Below are positions 1-8,329 of a stretch of 64,000 bases of DNA, piece after piece. This DNA is from Acidobacteriota bacterium. Its GTDB lineage: Bacteria > Acidobacteriota > Thermoanaerobaculia > Multivoradales > Multivoraceae. The translations under genes were made by a program, and so were the position numbers. The notes under the pieces are model-generated. The model made no database searches. It had not been told where the DNA came from and saw only the letters and a program-made list of their open reading frames with translations. The first letter of the stretch is position 1, and each line of letters opens with the position of its first letter. The stretch spans positions 372,001 through 436,000 of the forward strand of contig JAPOWR010000002.1 in the NCBI GenBank assembly GCA_026707545.1. The letters run 5' to 3'.

Positions 1-327
1 TTCCCGGCCGGGCGCGAACAGGAGCAGATCGAACGGCCGCTCCCGCTCCGGCACCGCCGCGATCACCAGGTCGGGCTCGTCCTCGACCGGAAGGTCCTTG
101 AGCGAGTGAACGACAAGGTCAACCGAGCCGTCGCGCAGGGCCGCGGCCAGCTCGCCGGTGAACACGCCCTTGGCCTGGGCGAAGCTGCCCCCGAGGCTGC
201 GGTCGCCCTGGGAAGACATGGCTCGGACCGCCGTGTCCACGCCAAGTTCTGCGAGCCGCCGGGCGACCAGGTCGGCCTGAATCCGCGCCAGTGGCGTTGC
301 CCTGGTGCCGATGACGATTGGGGCCAT
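1..327 (-). CDS. hemC: Porphobilinogen deaminase, N-terminal part (runs off left edge)
   Basis: Hydroxymethylbilane synthase joins four porphobilinogen units into the linear tetrapyrrole in cytoplasmic heme and corrinoid synthesis. The 109 visible codons start with an ATG at 327 and read MAPIVIGTRATPLAR, the usual N-terminal strand. They continue through SSQGD, KGVFTGELAAAL and the signature VHSLKDLP, whose Lys-Asp pair corresponds to E. coli Lys83/catalytic Asp84. The dipyrromethane-cofactor cysteine lies in the missing C-terminal part. The gene is divergent from the peptidase gene at 438, with about 110 bp between them. The family call is secure; function cannot be confirmed without the rest of the gene. 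Confidence 0.93.
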   Translation of the reverse strand, partial: MAPIVIGTRATPLARIQADLVARRLAELGVDTAVRAMSSQGDRSLGGSFAQAKGVFTGELAAALRDGSVDLVVHSLKDLPVEDEPDLVIAAVPERERPFDLLLFAPGRE

Positions 328-437
328 CGGACAAGGATTCTACGGAGCCGAAGTGCGGGGTGCCGGCCCGGACCCTGGAATAGAGTCGAGACGCGGTCCC
401 GCTGTTTGATGCCTGGAACCGCTGGGGAGGACTCGCC

Positions 438-2258
438 ATGTCGCTGACTTCGCTTCAAACTCGACTCCGCACCGTCTACCTGCCTCTGGCCGCTGCTGCT
501 GCCGTCCCGTTTGCCGGCTGCGCGGGCGAAGCGCGGCCGTCCGCGGCCGAGTTCACGGCGGCGGCCGAGGAGACGATTCTCGAGCACTACTACGACGGCA
601 GCCGCGCGTCCTGGGTGCAGTCGACGTACATCAACGAGGACACGAACGCCCTGGCCGCCCGTGCCGGAGCGGAGGCGCTGACCCGCGCGATCGACTTCGC
701 GCAGGAGGCGGCGACCTACGACGCTGCGTCGGAGGCGGACGAGGTGGCGCGCAAGCTCAACCTGCTGCGGGGAGGGCTGACGATAGCCGCGCCGGCCGAC
801 GAGGTGAAGATCGAGGAACTGAGTCAGATCACGACCAGGATGGAAGCGGCCTACGGCGCTGGCCGGCACTGTCCGAGCGGGCCGGACTCCTGCCGGACGC
901 TCGACGACCTGGAGGACGTGATCGACAACAGCCGGGACGCCGGCGCGCTGCTCGACGCCTGGGAGGGCTGGCGGACGATCTCGCCGCCGATGAAGGCGGA
1001 CTACCAGCGCTTCGTCGAGCTCTCGAACGAGGGTGCTCGGGGCCTCGGCTACGACGACACGGGCGCGATGTGGCGGTCGGGCTACGACATGGCGCCCGAC
1101 GACTTCGCCGCGGAGACGGATCGTCTCTGGGAGCAGGTCAAGCCGCTCTACGACGACCTGCACTGCCACGTCCGCGCCGAGCTCGCGGAGGAGTACGGTC
1201 CGGGCGTCGTGGATCCCGAGGGCCCGATCCCGGCTCACGTGCTGGGCAACATGTGGGCGCAGACATGGTCCAACGTGTTCGACCTCGCCGCGCCGGAGGC
1301 CGCCGATCCCGGATACGACCTGACGGAGATCCTCCAGGGGCGGCAGACGTCGGAGCGCGAGATGGTCGAGATCGCCGAGGGCTTCTTCACCTCGCTCGGG
1401 ATGGAGGCACTCCCCGACACTTTCTGGCGGCGCTCCCAGTTCCTCCGGCCGCGGGACCGCGACGTCGTCTGTCATGCGAGCGCCTGGCAGCTCGACCTGG
1501 ACGAAGACGTCCGGATCAAGATGTGCATCCAGATCAACGCCGAGGACTTCTCGACGATTCACCACGAACTGGGCCACACCTACTACCAGCTCGGCTACCG
1601 GGAACTGCCGCCCCTGTTCCGCGACAGCGCGAACGACGGGTTCCACGAGGCGCTGGGCGACACGATCTCCCTGTCCGTCACGCCGGGTTACCTCGTCGAC
1701 ATCGGTCTACTTGACGAGGAACCGCCGGCTGAGGCCGACCTCTCCCTGCTCATGCGGATGGCGCTGGACAAGATCGCCTTCCTGCCCTTCGGCCTGCTAG
1801 TCGACCGCTGGCGCTGGGGCGTGTTCTCCGGCGAGACGCCGCCGGAGGAGTACAACGCGGCCTGGTGGCGGTTGCGCGAGCAGTACCAGGGGGTGACCGC
1901 TCCATCGGCGCGAACGGAGGAGGACTTCGACCCCGGCGCCAAGTACCACGTGCCGGGCAACACGCCGTACACGCGCTACTTCCTGGCCCACATCCTCCAG
2001 TTCCAGTTCCACCGCGACCTATGCGCGGCGATGGGCTACGAGGGACCGCTTCACCGTTGCTCGATCTACGGCAACGAAGTGGCCGGCAGCCGGCTGCGCG
2101 ACATGATGGCGATGGGACTCAGCCGCCCGTGGCCGGACGCGCTTGAGGCGATCGGCGGCAGCCGCGAGATGGACGCGACGGCCATCCTCGACTACTTCGC
2201 GCCGCTCGCCGACTGGCTCAAGGACCAGAACGAGGGTCGCACCTGCGGCTGGAGCTAG
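438..2258 (+). CDS. M2 family dipeptidyl carboxypeptidase (ACE-like) lipoprotein
   Basis: Zinc peptidase of the angiotensin-converting-enzyme family, expected to remove C-terminal dipeptides from peptides in the periplasm. The 606-residue product begins with a hydrophobic stretch ending in a lipobox (FAGC near residue 30), so it is probably a lipoprotein. The active site is HHELGH, with zinc ligands His376 and His380 and catalytic Glu377. Glu404 in FHEALGD follows at the spacing seen in ACE (His383/His387/Glu411). Length matches single-domain bacterial ACE homologues. The ATG lies behind GGGGAGGA at a usable distance. The next gene (exonuclease III) starts 4 bp after the stop, so the two are probably co-transcribed. 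Confidence 0.93.
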   Translation: MSLTSLQTRLRTVYLPLAAAAAVPFAGCAGEARPSAAEFTAAAEETILEHYYDGSRASWVQSTYINEDTNALAARAGAEALTRAIDFAQEAATYDAASEADEVARKLNLLRGGLTIAAPADEVKIEELSQITTRMEAAYGAGRHCPSGPDSCRTLDDLEDVIDNSRDAGALLDAWEGWRTISPPMKADYQRFVELSNEGARGLGYDDTGAMWRSGYDMAPDDFAAETDRLWEQVKPLYDDLHCHVRAELAEEYGPGVVDPEGPIPAHVLGNMWAQTWSNVFDLAAPEAADPGYDLTEILQGRQTSEREMVEIAEGFFTSLGMEALPDTFWRRSQFLRPRDRDVVCHASAWQLDLDEDVRIKMCIQINAEDFSTIHHELGHTYYQLGYRELPPLFRDSANDGFHEALGDTISLSVTPGYLVDIGLLDEEPPAEADLSLLMRMALDKIAFLPFGLLVDRWRWGVFSGETPPEEYNAAWWRLREQYQGVTAPSARTEEDFDPGAKYHVPGNTPYTRYFLAHILQFQFHRDLCAAMGYEGPLHRCSIYGNEVAGSRLRDMMAMGLSRPWPDALEAIGGSREMDATAILDYFAPLADWLKDQNEGRTCGWS

Positions 2259-2262
2259 CGGC

Positions 2263-3039
2263 TTGCTGATCGCCACCTGGAACATCAACGGCCTGGGCGC
2301 ACGCTTCGACTTCATCGTTCACTGGCTCAAGGCGCGGCAGCCCGATGTCGTCGGCCTCCAGGAACTCAAGGCGACCGCCGACAACGTCCCGATCGAGGGA
2401 CTCCAGGACCTCGGTTACGACGCCGCGGTGTGCGGCCAGAAGGCGTGGAACGGCGTCGCCGTCCTCTCGCGGCACCCGATCGAGGAAGTCCAGTCAGGGC
2501 TCCCGGGCGAAGAAGAGGCCGGCGCGCGGCTATTGCGGGTAAAGACCGCGGGCCTCGACTTCACGACCGTGTACTGCCCCAACGGCAAGGACATCGACCA
2601 CCTGGACTATCCGCGGAAGCTGGCGTGGTTCGACTCGCTTCGGGACTACTTCGGCGGTTCGGTCCGCGCGGACGAGCCGGCGGTTCTCTGCGGCGACTTC
2701 AATATCGCGCCGACCCGTCTGGACACCCACGACGAGGACCGCCTGGCTGGCGGCATCCACCACACGGAAGCGGAGCGGGATCGGTTCCAGGGCCTGCTCG
2801 ACCTCGGCTTGTTCGACCTCTACCGGGAACTTCATCCCGACACGGTCAAGTTCTCGTGGTGGGACTACCGCTTCGGCGCCTTCCATCGCAACCTGGGGTT
2901 GCGGATCGACTTCCTGCTGGCGACCCGGAGAGTCCTGGAGCGAGTGGAGCAGGTGGAGACCGACCGCGACTATCGCAAGAAGAAGGAGGGGCTGATCGCC
3001 TCCGACCACGCACCAGTGATGGCGACGCTCGTGTCGTAG
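2263..3039 (+). CDS. xthA: Exonuclease III (AP endonuclease, EEP family)
   Basis: Mg-dependent DNA repair enzyme acting on abasic sites and 3' ends. The protein starts LLIATWNINGLGAR, close to the classical IATWNVNSL start, and contains the LQELK metal-binding Glu, GVAVLSR, YCPNG, the GDFNIAPT Asp/Asn pair, and the closing SWWDYR, LRIDFLL and SDHAPV motifs. These are all the catalytic blocks of the XthA branch. I place the start at a TTG 4 bp after the preceding stop, giving 258 residues (E. coli enzyme 268). An upstream TTG in the same frame would add 40 residues of unrelated sequence read out of frame from the peptidase gene. Only 4 bp separate it from the convergent phosphatase gene. Confidence 0.95.
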   Translation: MLIATWNINGLGARFDFIVHWLKARQPDVVGLQELKATADNVPIEGLQDLGYDAAVCGQKAWNGVAVLSRHPIEEVQSGLPGEEEAGARLLRVKTAGLDFTTVYCPNGKDIDHLDYPRKLAWFDSLRDYFGGSVRADEPAVLCGDFNIAPTRLDTHDEDRLAGGIHHTEAERDRFQGLLDLGLFDLYRELHPDTVKFSWWDYRFGAFHRNLGLRIDFLLATRRVLERVEQVETDRDYRKKKEGLIASDHAPVMATLVS

Positions 3040-3043
3040 CCGG

Positions 3044-3538
3044 CTACTTGCCTGCCCGCTTTGGCGTCGAGAACCAGGCCAGCCTGCCGCGGTAGGGCTC
3101 GATCTCGCTCCACGAGTCGATGTCGAGATGGACGCAGGCAAGGGCCGCGGTGACGAAGCGGGGCGGATCGTCACCGGTCAGCCGGCGCACGAGTTCGCCG
3201 CACGTCGGTTGGTGGCCGACGAGAAGGACGGACATCGCGTCGTCTGCCTGCTCGCGCAGGAGATCGATCGCCGATCCGGGCGAGGCCAGGTAGAGCTCAG
3301 GCTCCAGGATGGCCGTCCGGTTCCAGTTGCCGGCCGCCACCGCCAACTCGATCGTCTGCCGGGTACGAACGGCGGACGAGCAGAGGATCCGGTCGGGCAA
3401 CGCCATCCGTTCGGCGAGCAGACGGCCCATCGTCTTCGCGGCCGCGATGCCGCGCGGGTTCAGGGGCCGATCGTGGTCGATGCCGTAGGTTGCGCTCCAG
3501 TCCGACTTGGCGTGACGAAGAACGTACAGGATTCGCAC
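3044..3538 (-). CDS. SixA-like histidine phosphatase
   Basis: Small histidine-phosphatase-superfamily protein of 164 residues, the size of SixA, which dephosphorylates phosphohistidine on signalling or PTS-type proteins. The first catalytic block is LRHAKSDW near residue 8, where the nucleophilic His sits in the RHAKSxW form typical of SixA. The second is LVGHQPTCGEL, the other active-site His. SSxxxRTRQT supplies the phosphate-binding Arg. Divergent from the S41-type protease at 3573 and convergent with exonuclease III. No partner kinase or PTS gene is visible nearby, so the target is unknown. Confidence 0.88.
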   Translation of the reverse strand: MRILYVLRHAKSDWSATYGIDHDRPLNPRGIAAAKTMGRLLAERMALPDRILCSSAVRTRQTIELAVAAGNWNRTAILEPELYLASPGSAIDLLREQADDAMSVLLVGHQPTCGELVRRLTGDDPPRFVTAALACVHLDIDSWSEIEPYRGRLAWFSTPKRAGK

Positions 3539-3572
3539 GGTCGAGGTGACGGTAGCAGGATCGGGAAGTGCG

Positions 3573-5015
3573 ATGCGCCTGTGTCATTCTCGGAGAATGC
3601 GGAACGGCGAAGACGTGCGGCGAGGGGCGGCGTTCGCGGTCTGCGGTTTGGTTCTCGCGGCTGCCGCCTGGGCGCAGGATGCCTCGCCTCCTTCCGAGAC
3701 GGCTGCTCTGAACCTGGAGACGTTCGACTTCGCCTGGGAGAAGATCGCCGACACGTTCTGGGACTTTGAAGCGCCTGGCGTGGACTGGGATGCGGTACGC
3801 GAGGAGTTGCGGCCCCGCGCGCGGGATGCGGCCGACGCAGCCGAAGTGCGCCGCGTGCTGCAGATCATGCTCTCGAGGTTGGGCCAGTCCCACTTCGGCG
3901 TGCTGCCGGGGCCCGGATCGATGAGGAGTGGATCGCGCGCGGATGGGGCGGGCACCTGCACCGGGGCGTTGATGCGGTCCGTGTCCGGCGACGGCGGCTC
4001 CGCCGCGGCGGACGCGGGACCGGGGTTCGATGTCCGGTTCATCGACTCGATGCCTGTGGTCAGCCGGGTCGAGGCTGGATCGCCGGCGGATCGTCAGGGG
4101 CTTGTCACCGGCCTGGAGGTTGTGCGGGTAGAGGAGCAGGATCTGGCCGCGCTTACCCGTTGTCTCGGACTGGATGCCCTCGATACGCGGGTTGCGGACA
4201 TGGTGCGGTTGCGGGCGGTCGAAGGCCTGCTGTACGGAGACGCGGGCGATTCTGTGACGGTGGAGTTCGCGGATGCCGCGGGTGATCGGTCCACGCTCGA
4301 GTTCGAGCGGGCCCACCATCCCGACGCGGTCGAGATCGGCTTCGGCAACCTGCCGCCGATGCGCTACCTGTTCGAATCCGAAGCGTTCGAAACCGCCGCC
4401 GGCCGGATTCTGGCGGTGCGCTTCAACGTCTGGCTGATGCCCGTCGTGGACGCGTTCGAGGCGGCTCTCTACAGCGAACCCGCGGAAGGTTCGCCGCAGG
4501 TTGATGGCGTGCTGATCGATCTGCGCGGGAATCCGGGTGGCGTCGCCGGTACCGCGGTGGGCGTCGCCAGTTACCTGCTGGAGGAGCAGGCTGCGCTGGG
4601 GAGGATGAAGAATCGGAACACCGACCTGAACCTGATGGTGTTCCCGCGCCGGGTCTCCAGCAACTCGAACCTGAAGATCGAGAGGTTCACAGGTCCGGTG
4701 GCGGTGCTGATCGATGGCGGTAGCGCCAGTACCAGCGAGATCTTCGCTGCTGGGCTGAAGGACCATGGTCGAGTGCGACTGTTCGGCGAGCCGAGTGCGG
4801 CGGCGGCGCTTCCGTCGGTGATCGAGGAGATGCCGAACGGCGACCTGCTGATGCATGCGATCGCGGACTTCATCCGCCCCAGTGGTGAACGGATCGAGGG
4901 CAGGCCGGTCCAGCCCGAGTCCCCGGTTCCACTGACCCGCGAGGGGCTTCTGGCCGGGAGGGACGAGCCGCGTGAGGAGGCGCTTCGCTGGATCGTCACG
5001 GAACTCGAACGATGA
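3573..5015 (+). CDS. S41-family (C-terminal processing protease-like) exported protein
   Basis: Exported protein of 480 residues with the S41/tail-specific protease fold. A signal peptide (VCGLVLAAAAWAQ) is followed by a helical N-terminal region, a PDZ-like segment (VVSRVEAGSPADRQGL) and the core IDLRGNPGG and IDGGSASTSEIFAAGL, which carries the nucleophilic Ser. In CtpA proteases the general-base Lys sits in a GEKTFGKGSVQ-type block. The aligned block here is GEPSAAAALPS, without Lys, so the mechanism differs or the protein is not an active CtpA-type protease. The ATG at 3573 follows GGGAAG; a second ATG at 3597 would give a shorter signal peptide. The 3' end overlaps the next gene by 4 bp. 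Confidence 0.85.
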   Translation: MRLCHSRRMRNGEDVRRGAAFAVCGLVLAAAAWAQDASPPSETAALNLETFDFAWEKIADTFWDFEAPGVDWDAVREELRPRARDAADAAEVRRVLQIMLSRLGQSHFGVLPGPGSMRSGSRADGAGTCTGALMRSVSGDGGSAAADAGPGFDVRFIDSMPVVSRVEAGSPADRQGLVTGLEVVRVEEQDLAALTRCLGLDALDTRVADMVRLRAVEGLLYGDAGDSVTVEFADAAGDRSTLEFERAHHPDAVEIGFGNLPPMRYLFESEAFETAAGRILAVRFNVWLMPVVDAFEAALYSEPAEGSPQVDGVLIDLRGNPGGVAGTAVGVASYLLEEQAALGRMKNRNTDLNLMVFPRRVSSNSNLKIERFTGPVAVLIDGGSASTSEIFAAGLKDHGRVRLFGEPSAAAALPSVIEEMPNGDLLMHAIADFIRPSGERIEGRPVQPESPVPLTREGLLAGRDEPREEALRWIVTELER

Positions 5016-5605
5016 ACATCGGCTTGTGGAGTGAAGGAGTGAGTTTCGGCCGCTTCGGCGCCGAGGGCGCTCTCGGACCGCCCTGGCTTTGGGTCGTGGC
5101 TGGATTGCTCCTGCTCTTGCTGGGCCGGCAGCTCTACACCGCGTTGCTGGGGTTGCTCGGCTTCTTCGTCAGCTACGGCCTGCTCTCCGACGTGGCGACG
5201 CTTCCGAGCGACATGCGCCTGATGGTCTCGGTGGGCATCGGAGTCGTCAGTGCGCTGCTCGCGTTCGTCGTGCGCAAGGTCGCCGTGGCCGTAGCGGGCG
5301 CGATGCTGGGCGCCGGCGCCGCGTTGTGGGCGTCGGGCTTCTACGGTCTGAAGGTGGAGGTGCTCTGGTGGGTGGTGACCGCCGCCGCGGCGCTGCTGGG
5401 AGCCTGGCTCCTGCGCCAGGTCTTCGAGACGGCGCTGATCGTCGTTTCGTCGTTCATCGGCGCGCTGCTCATCGTGGGGGCCGTGGGGCTGGACGGACTG
5501 CCGGCGCACGCCGCCGTCGCGGTGCTGATCGTGGTCGGGGTCGCGTTCCAGATGCGGCGTCGCCGCGGCGACGAACGGCGCGCGAGGAAGGCATCGGCGG
5601 ACTGA
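5012..5605 (+). CDS. Multi-pass membrane protein (DUF4203/TMEM198-like)
   Basis: 197-residue integral membrane protein with about six to seven hydrophobic segments (LWVVAGLLLLLLG, LLGLLGFFVSYGLL, MVSVGIGVVSALLAFVV, AVAGAMLGAGAALWA, WWVVTAAAALLGAWLL, ALIVVSSFIGALLIVGAVG, AAVAVLIVVGVAF). It ends in a basic tail (RRRRGDERRARK) likely to be cytoplasmic. The Gly/Ala-rich paired helices resemble DUF4203/TMEM198-type proteins, but I cannot assign a transported substrate. It overlaps the S41-type protease by ATGA, so translation is coupled. That hints at a common envelope role, which is inference. Confidence 0.75.
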   Translation: MNIGLWSEGVSFGRFGAEGALGPPWLWVVAGLLLLLLGRQLYTALLGLLGFFVSYGLLSDVATLPSDMRLMVSVGIGVVSALLAFVVRKVAVAVAGAMLGAGAALWASGFYGLKVEVLWWVVTAAAALLGAWLLRQVFETALIVVSSFIGALLIVGAVGLDGLPAHAAVAVLIVVGVAFQMRRRRGDERRARKASAD

Positions 5606-5616
5606 GGAACTCGGCC

Positions 5617-6093
5617 ATGCGGGATCTTCCCGGTCAGCCACGTTCGTGGCATGGCGCCTGTCTTCGGGCCGTGCTGTTGTTTGCCCTTCTGGCCGCACTA
5701 TCGGGAACCGGGACCGCGGAAGGAAGCGATTCGAGCGCGCAACCCTGTGTCGCCAGCACCACCACCCTGTGCCTGAACGACGACCGATTCCGCGTAGCGG
5801 TCGGCTGGGAGACCGAGGACGACTCAGGCGAGGGTCAGGCCGTGGAACTCACCGGCGACACCGGGTACTTCTGGTTCTTCAGCGAGAACAACGTCGAAGT
5901 CGTGATCAAGGTGCTGAACGGCTGCGCGATCGGCGACGGCGCGTACTGGGTCTTCATTGGCGGTCTGACCGACGTACGCGTCGAAGTCGAGGTCGCAGAC
6001 GTCGAGGCCGACGAGTCGAAGACCTACATCAGCGAGGCCGGAACGCTGTTCAAGCCGGTCACGGACACGGCGGCGTTCGCTACCTGCGATTGA
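5617..6093 (+). CDS. Small secreted protein with an LCLN...FWFF...GC domain
   Basis: 158-residue exported protein: a signal peptide (LRAVLLFALLAALSGTGTAEG) then one compact beta-rich domain of about 115 residues. It contains LCLNDDRFRVAVGW, GYFWFFSENNVEVVIKVLNGC and YWVFIGGLTDVRVEVEVAD, and ends FATCD. I recognise this pattern (LCLN.. RF.V, FWFF, KVLDGC, YWVF) as a small domain recurring in secreted proteins of Acidobacteriota and related phyla, often in many copies per genome. I know no assigned function. Four cysteines could form two disulfides. The ATG at 5617 lies 11 bp after the stop of the membrane protein gene, so it is probably the third gene of that operon. Confidence 0.75.
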   Translation: MRDLPGQPRSWHGACLRAVLLFALLAALSGTGTAEGSDSSAQPCVASTTTLCLNDDRFRVAVGWETEDDSGEGQAVELTGDTGYFWFFSENNVEVVIKVLNGCAIGDGAYWVFIGGLTDVRVEVEVADVEADESKTYISEAGTLFKPVTDTAAFATCD

Positions 6094-6101
6094 GCCTGCG
6101 G

Positions 6102-6176
6102 CGTCGGAAGCAGGGACGTCGGACGCCGGGGGTGTCGGACGCAGGGCGTCGGACGCAGGGGCGTCGGACGCACCCG
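6102..6176. repeat. Tandem repeat, five units of about 15 bp
   Basis: Right after the stop of the secreted-protein gene, the unit CGTCGGACGCAGGGG occurs five times, starting near 6102, 6117, 6133, 6147 and 6162. Spacing is 14-16 bp and a few units have substitutions. There are no spacers, so it is not a CRISPR array. It is non-coding on both strands as far as I can judge. Confidence 0.8.
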
Positions 6177-6192
6177 CCCGTCTTGGGGCAGG

Positions 6193-6281
6193 AGGTCGGT
6201 GCCCTGATGCAGTGCACCGACCTGCGCCGCTCGCAGCGGCGTCATGACATCCGCATGTAGAGAACCCCGCCGCGCCGGGGT
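6193..6281. other. Cluster of three perfect hairpins between convergent genes
   Basis: Three perfect inverted repeats in 89 bp. First: AGGTCGGTGC (6193-6202) with GCACCGACCT (6214-6223), 11-nt loop. Second: CGCCGCT (6225-6231) with AGCGGCG (6235-6241), 3-nt loop. Third: ACCCCG (6264-6269) with CGGGGT (6276-6281), 6-nt loop. None has a T-run. The whole stretch 6094-6470 contains no convincing gene; it holds this cluster and the preceding tandem repeat, and I see nothing else in it. Likely roles are transcript-end protection, termination between the convergent genes, or a REP-like element. Confidence 0.6.
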
Positions 6282-6470
6282 CGCTCTCTGGGTGCGCGGA
6301 CCTGTCATCCGTGCGCCCGCGGACGGGCCCACGGACTGGTTCACGGGTGGCGCGGATCACGCCACCCGGGTCCTGGTCCGCATCAGGCGCGATGCCGCGA
6401 AGCGGCGAGCCCGAAAGAGGACCAGCTGGGCCCAGTGGTTCGACATCGTCAGGGCGAGAGTTCTGGGGGT

Positions 6471-7715
6471 TCAGTTGTTCGACGTCGTCATGGCGAGCGT
6501 TCCCCGACGAGTCGCGGTGACGGCTGTGGCAGCGGCGGGCAGGAAGAGAGCTTGGCCGGGCCGTAGGTTCTTTGAGCCAGAGGTGTACCGGACCTCGACC
6601 GCTCCTTCGAGCGCCAGAACGATCCGGGCACGGCCGTCGGGACCGAGGGGCGCTTCGCCCTCGTCGACGAGATGCAGAACGTCCAGCCGAAAATCGTCGA
6701 CCGGCGGCTGGAAGCGGAACTGCGTGCCCCAGGGCTCTTCGTCGACAAGGGGCTCGATCAGGGGTGCCTCAGCGGCCTCGTAGACCAGGATGTCGAGGAG
6801 TTCTGCGGCATCGACATGCTTCGAGGTCAGGCCGAGGCGGAGCACGTTGTCGGAGTTCGCCATGACTTCGACGGCGGAGCCTTCCAGGTAGCTGTGGGGG
6901 ACGCCGGCTCCGGTGAACAGGGCCTCACCGGGGTCGAGGCGAATCAGACGCAGGAAGAGGGGCGCGATGACCAGGGGGTCGTCCGAGTGGTGGGCGGCGA
7001 TGCGGACGACCCAGCGCATGGCCTCACGACAGTTCGGGTCGTCCGTGGTTGAGGCGCGGCGGGCCGCGTGGACGGTGGCGGCGGCAAGATCGGTCCCGGT
7101 GTGCCGGTGGAGCTGTTCGAGCAGCGGGCGGTAGCCGGCGGTGCCTTCCGATTCGAGCCGGTGGATACTCGGCCTGAGTCGTTCGAGGCCGAGGGCGGAC
7201 AGAAGCTGGGTGGCTTCGGCGGCGGGGCGGAAGCCGGACAGAGCGGAGAACGGCGTCAGGGCGTAGAGCAGCTCCGGCTTGGGGTTCGGATCCCGGTAGT
7301 TGCGGTCCCCGGAGGTGACCGGACGCGTACCGGTTTCCGCGGCGAAACCGCGAACGGCCTGCTCGCGGCTGGGGTGGGCCTGGATGGACAGCGGCCGGGC
7401 CGCGGAGAGGATCTTGGTCAGGAAGGAGAGTTCGGTGCCGGTCGAACCCGAACCGAGGACCTCGACGCGGTGCTCGGCGATCAGCCGGTTGAGGGGAATC
7501 GAGTCTCGATGCGGGCGGGATGCCCGTGTTGCCTCTGGGTCCGACTCCAGGACGACGCCCGCCGGTGCGTCAGGATGCGCGCCGAACCACAGTTCCGCTT
7601 CGGGCAGGTCGCCGGGCTCGCGCCCGCAGAGGCGCGGGATGAAGTCCCGGGTTCCCCAGTCGTAGTGGCGGACCTGAGGCACGAGCCGCAAAGGGCGGTC
7701 GAGCCCGGTGTTCAT
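6471..7715 (-). CDS. manA: Mannose-6-phosphate isomerase, class I
   Basis: Zinc-dependent interconversion of mannose-6-P and fructose-6-P in the cytoplasm, feeding mannose and GDP-sugar metabolism. The protein has the type I landmarks in order: VRHYDWGTRDF, ELWFGAHPDAPA, LSIQAHP (zinc ligands Gln and His), GEALFTGAGVPHSYLEG and VMANSDNVLRLGLTSKHVD, with a C-terminal cupin-like part. I choose the ATG at 7715, which overlaps the upstream stop as ATGA, giving 414 residues. An ATG at 7739 in frame would overlap the upstream gene more deeply. It is the last gene of a run after xdhC- and mocA-like genes, an unusual partner set. Confidence 0.93.
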   Translation of the reverse strand: MNTGLDRPLRLVPQVRHYDWGTRDFIPRLCGREPGDLPEAELWFGAHPDAPAGVVLESDPEATRASRPHRDSIPLNRLIAEHRVEVLGSGSTGTELSFLTKILSAARPLSIQAHPSREQAVRGFAAETGTRPVTSGDRNYRDPNPKPELLYALTPFSALSGFRPAAEATQLLSALGLERLRPSIHRLESEGTAGYRPLLEQLHRHTGTDLAAATVHAARRASTTDDPNCREAMRWVVRIAAHHSDDPLVIAPLFLRLIRLDPGEALFTGAGVPHSYLEGSAVEVMANSDNVLRLGLTSKHVDAAELLDILVYEAAEAPLIEPLVDEEPWGTQFRFQPPVDDFRLDVLHLVDEGEAPLGPDGRARIVLALEGAVEVRYTSGSKNLRPGQALFLPAAATAVTATRRGTLAMTTSNN

Positions 7716-8329
7716 GGCCGCGCCGCCTCCCGGGTCCACGAACGAGCTTCGGCTTCCGTATCGACATCCTCGAGCGGCGCCGGTGAATCGAGTTCCACTT
7801 CCTGGATGTGCTCGGCCAGGGAGGCGAGCAGCGGTCGGGCGCCGTGGTCGCCGCGCAGGCTCTCGAGGCGGGGGAACCAGAGGCGCCCGAAGGTGACGGG
7901 CGCGCCGCGGTGGCCACGGAAGGTCGGCACGACGATCGAGGCGTGACCGCGGAACGCGTCGAGCAGCCGGTCGATCACGGCGGTGTCGAGCCCCGGCTGG
8001 TCAACGGCGAGGAACATCGCGCCGTCGGCGGCAGCCGGGACCGCTGTCAGTCCCCGGCGGACCGACCCGCTCTGGCCGTCTTCGTAGCGCGGGTTGTGGA
8101 CGACCCGCAGGTCGAGGTCGGCGACCTCGGCAGCTATCCGCCGCTGGGCGTGGCCGGTAACCAGGATGAGCTCCGCCAGGTGGGAGGCGAGTGCCACTCG
8201 GCAGACGCGCCGGACGAGCGTCTCGCCGTCGATGCGGTAGAGCTGCTTCGGCTTGCCCGGATCGGCCTGGGCCTCGAACCGCGTGGAGAGCCCGGCGGCG
8301 AGCACGACGCCGCAAACCGAGCCGGTCAT
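7712..8329 (-). CDS. MocA-like molybdenum cofactor nucleotidyltransferase
   Basis: NTP-transferase of the MobA/MocA group, 205 residues. Members transfer CMP or GMP onto molybdopterin to form the dinucleotide cofactor of xanthine-oxidase-type or DMSO-reductase-type enzymes. Visible motifs are VVLAAGLSTRF (nucleotide-binding loop), KPKQLYRIDG, LVTGH, NPRYEDGQSGSVRRGL and the metal-binding AVDQPG. NPxxxxGQSGSVRxGL with DQP favours the MocA (CTP) branch, which partners with XdhC proteins; these are encoded directly upstream. Overlaps by 4 bp with genes on both sides. The molybdoenzyme it would serve is not in the window. Confidence 0.85.
   Translation of the reverse strand: MTGSVCGVVLAAGLSTRFEAQADPGKPKQLYRIDGETLVRRVCRVALASHLAELILVTGHAQRRIAAEVADLDLRVVHNPRYEDGQSGSVRRGLTAVPAAADGAMFLAVDQPGLDTAVIDRLLDAFRGHASIVVPTFRGHRGAPVTFGRLWFPRLESLRGDHGARPLLASLAEHIQEVELDSPAPLEDVDTEAEARSWTREAARP

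Noticed and set aside
63..1646. Long open frame antisense to hemC and the M2 peptidase gene
   Set aside because: Arg/Leu/Val-rich text without domains, antisense to two well-supported genes; typical for high G+C DNA.
6102..6176. CRISPR-like array
   Set aside because: Units are contiguous with no unique spacers, and no cas genes are present.
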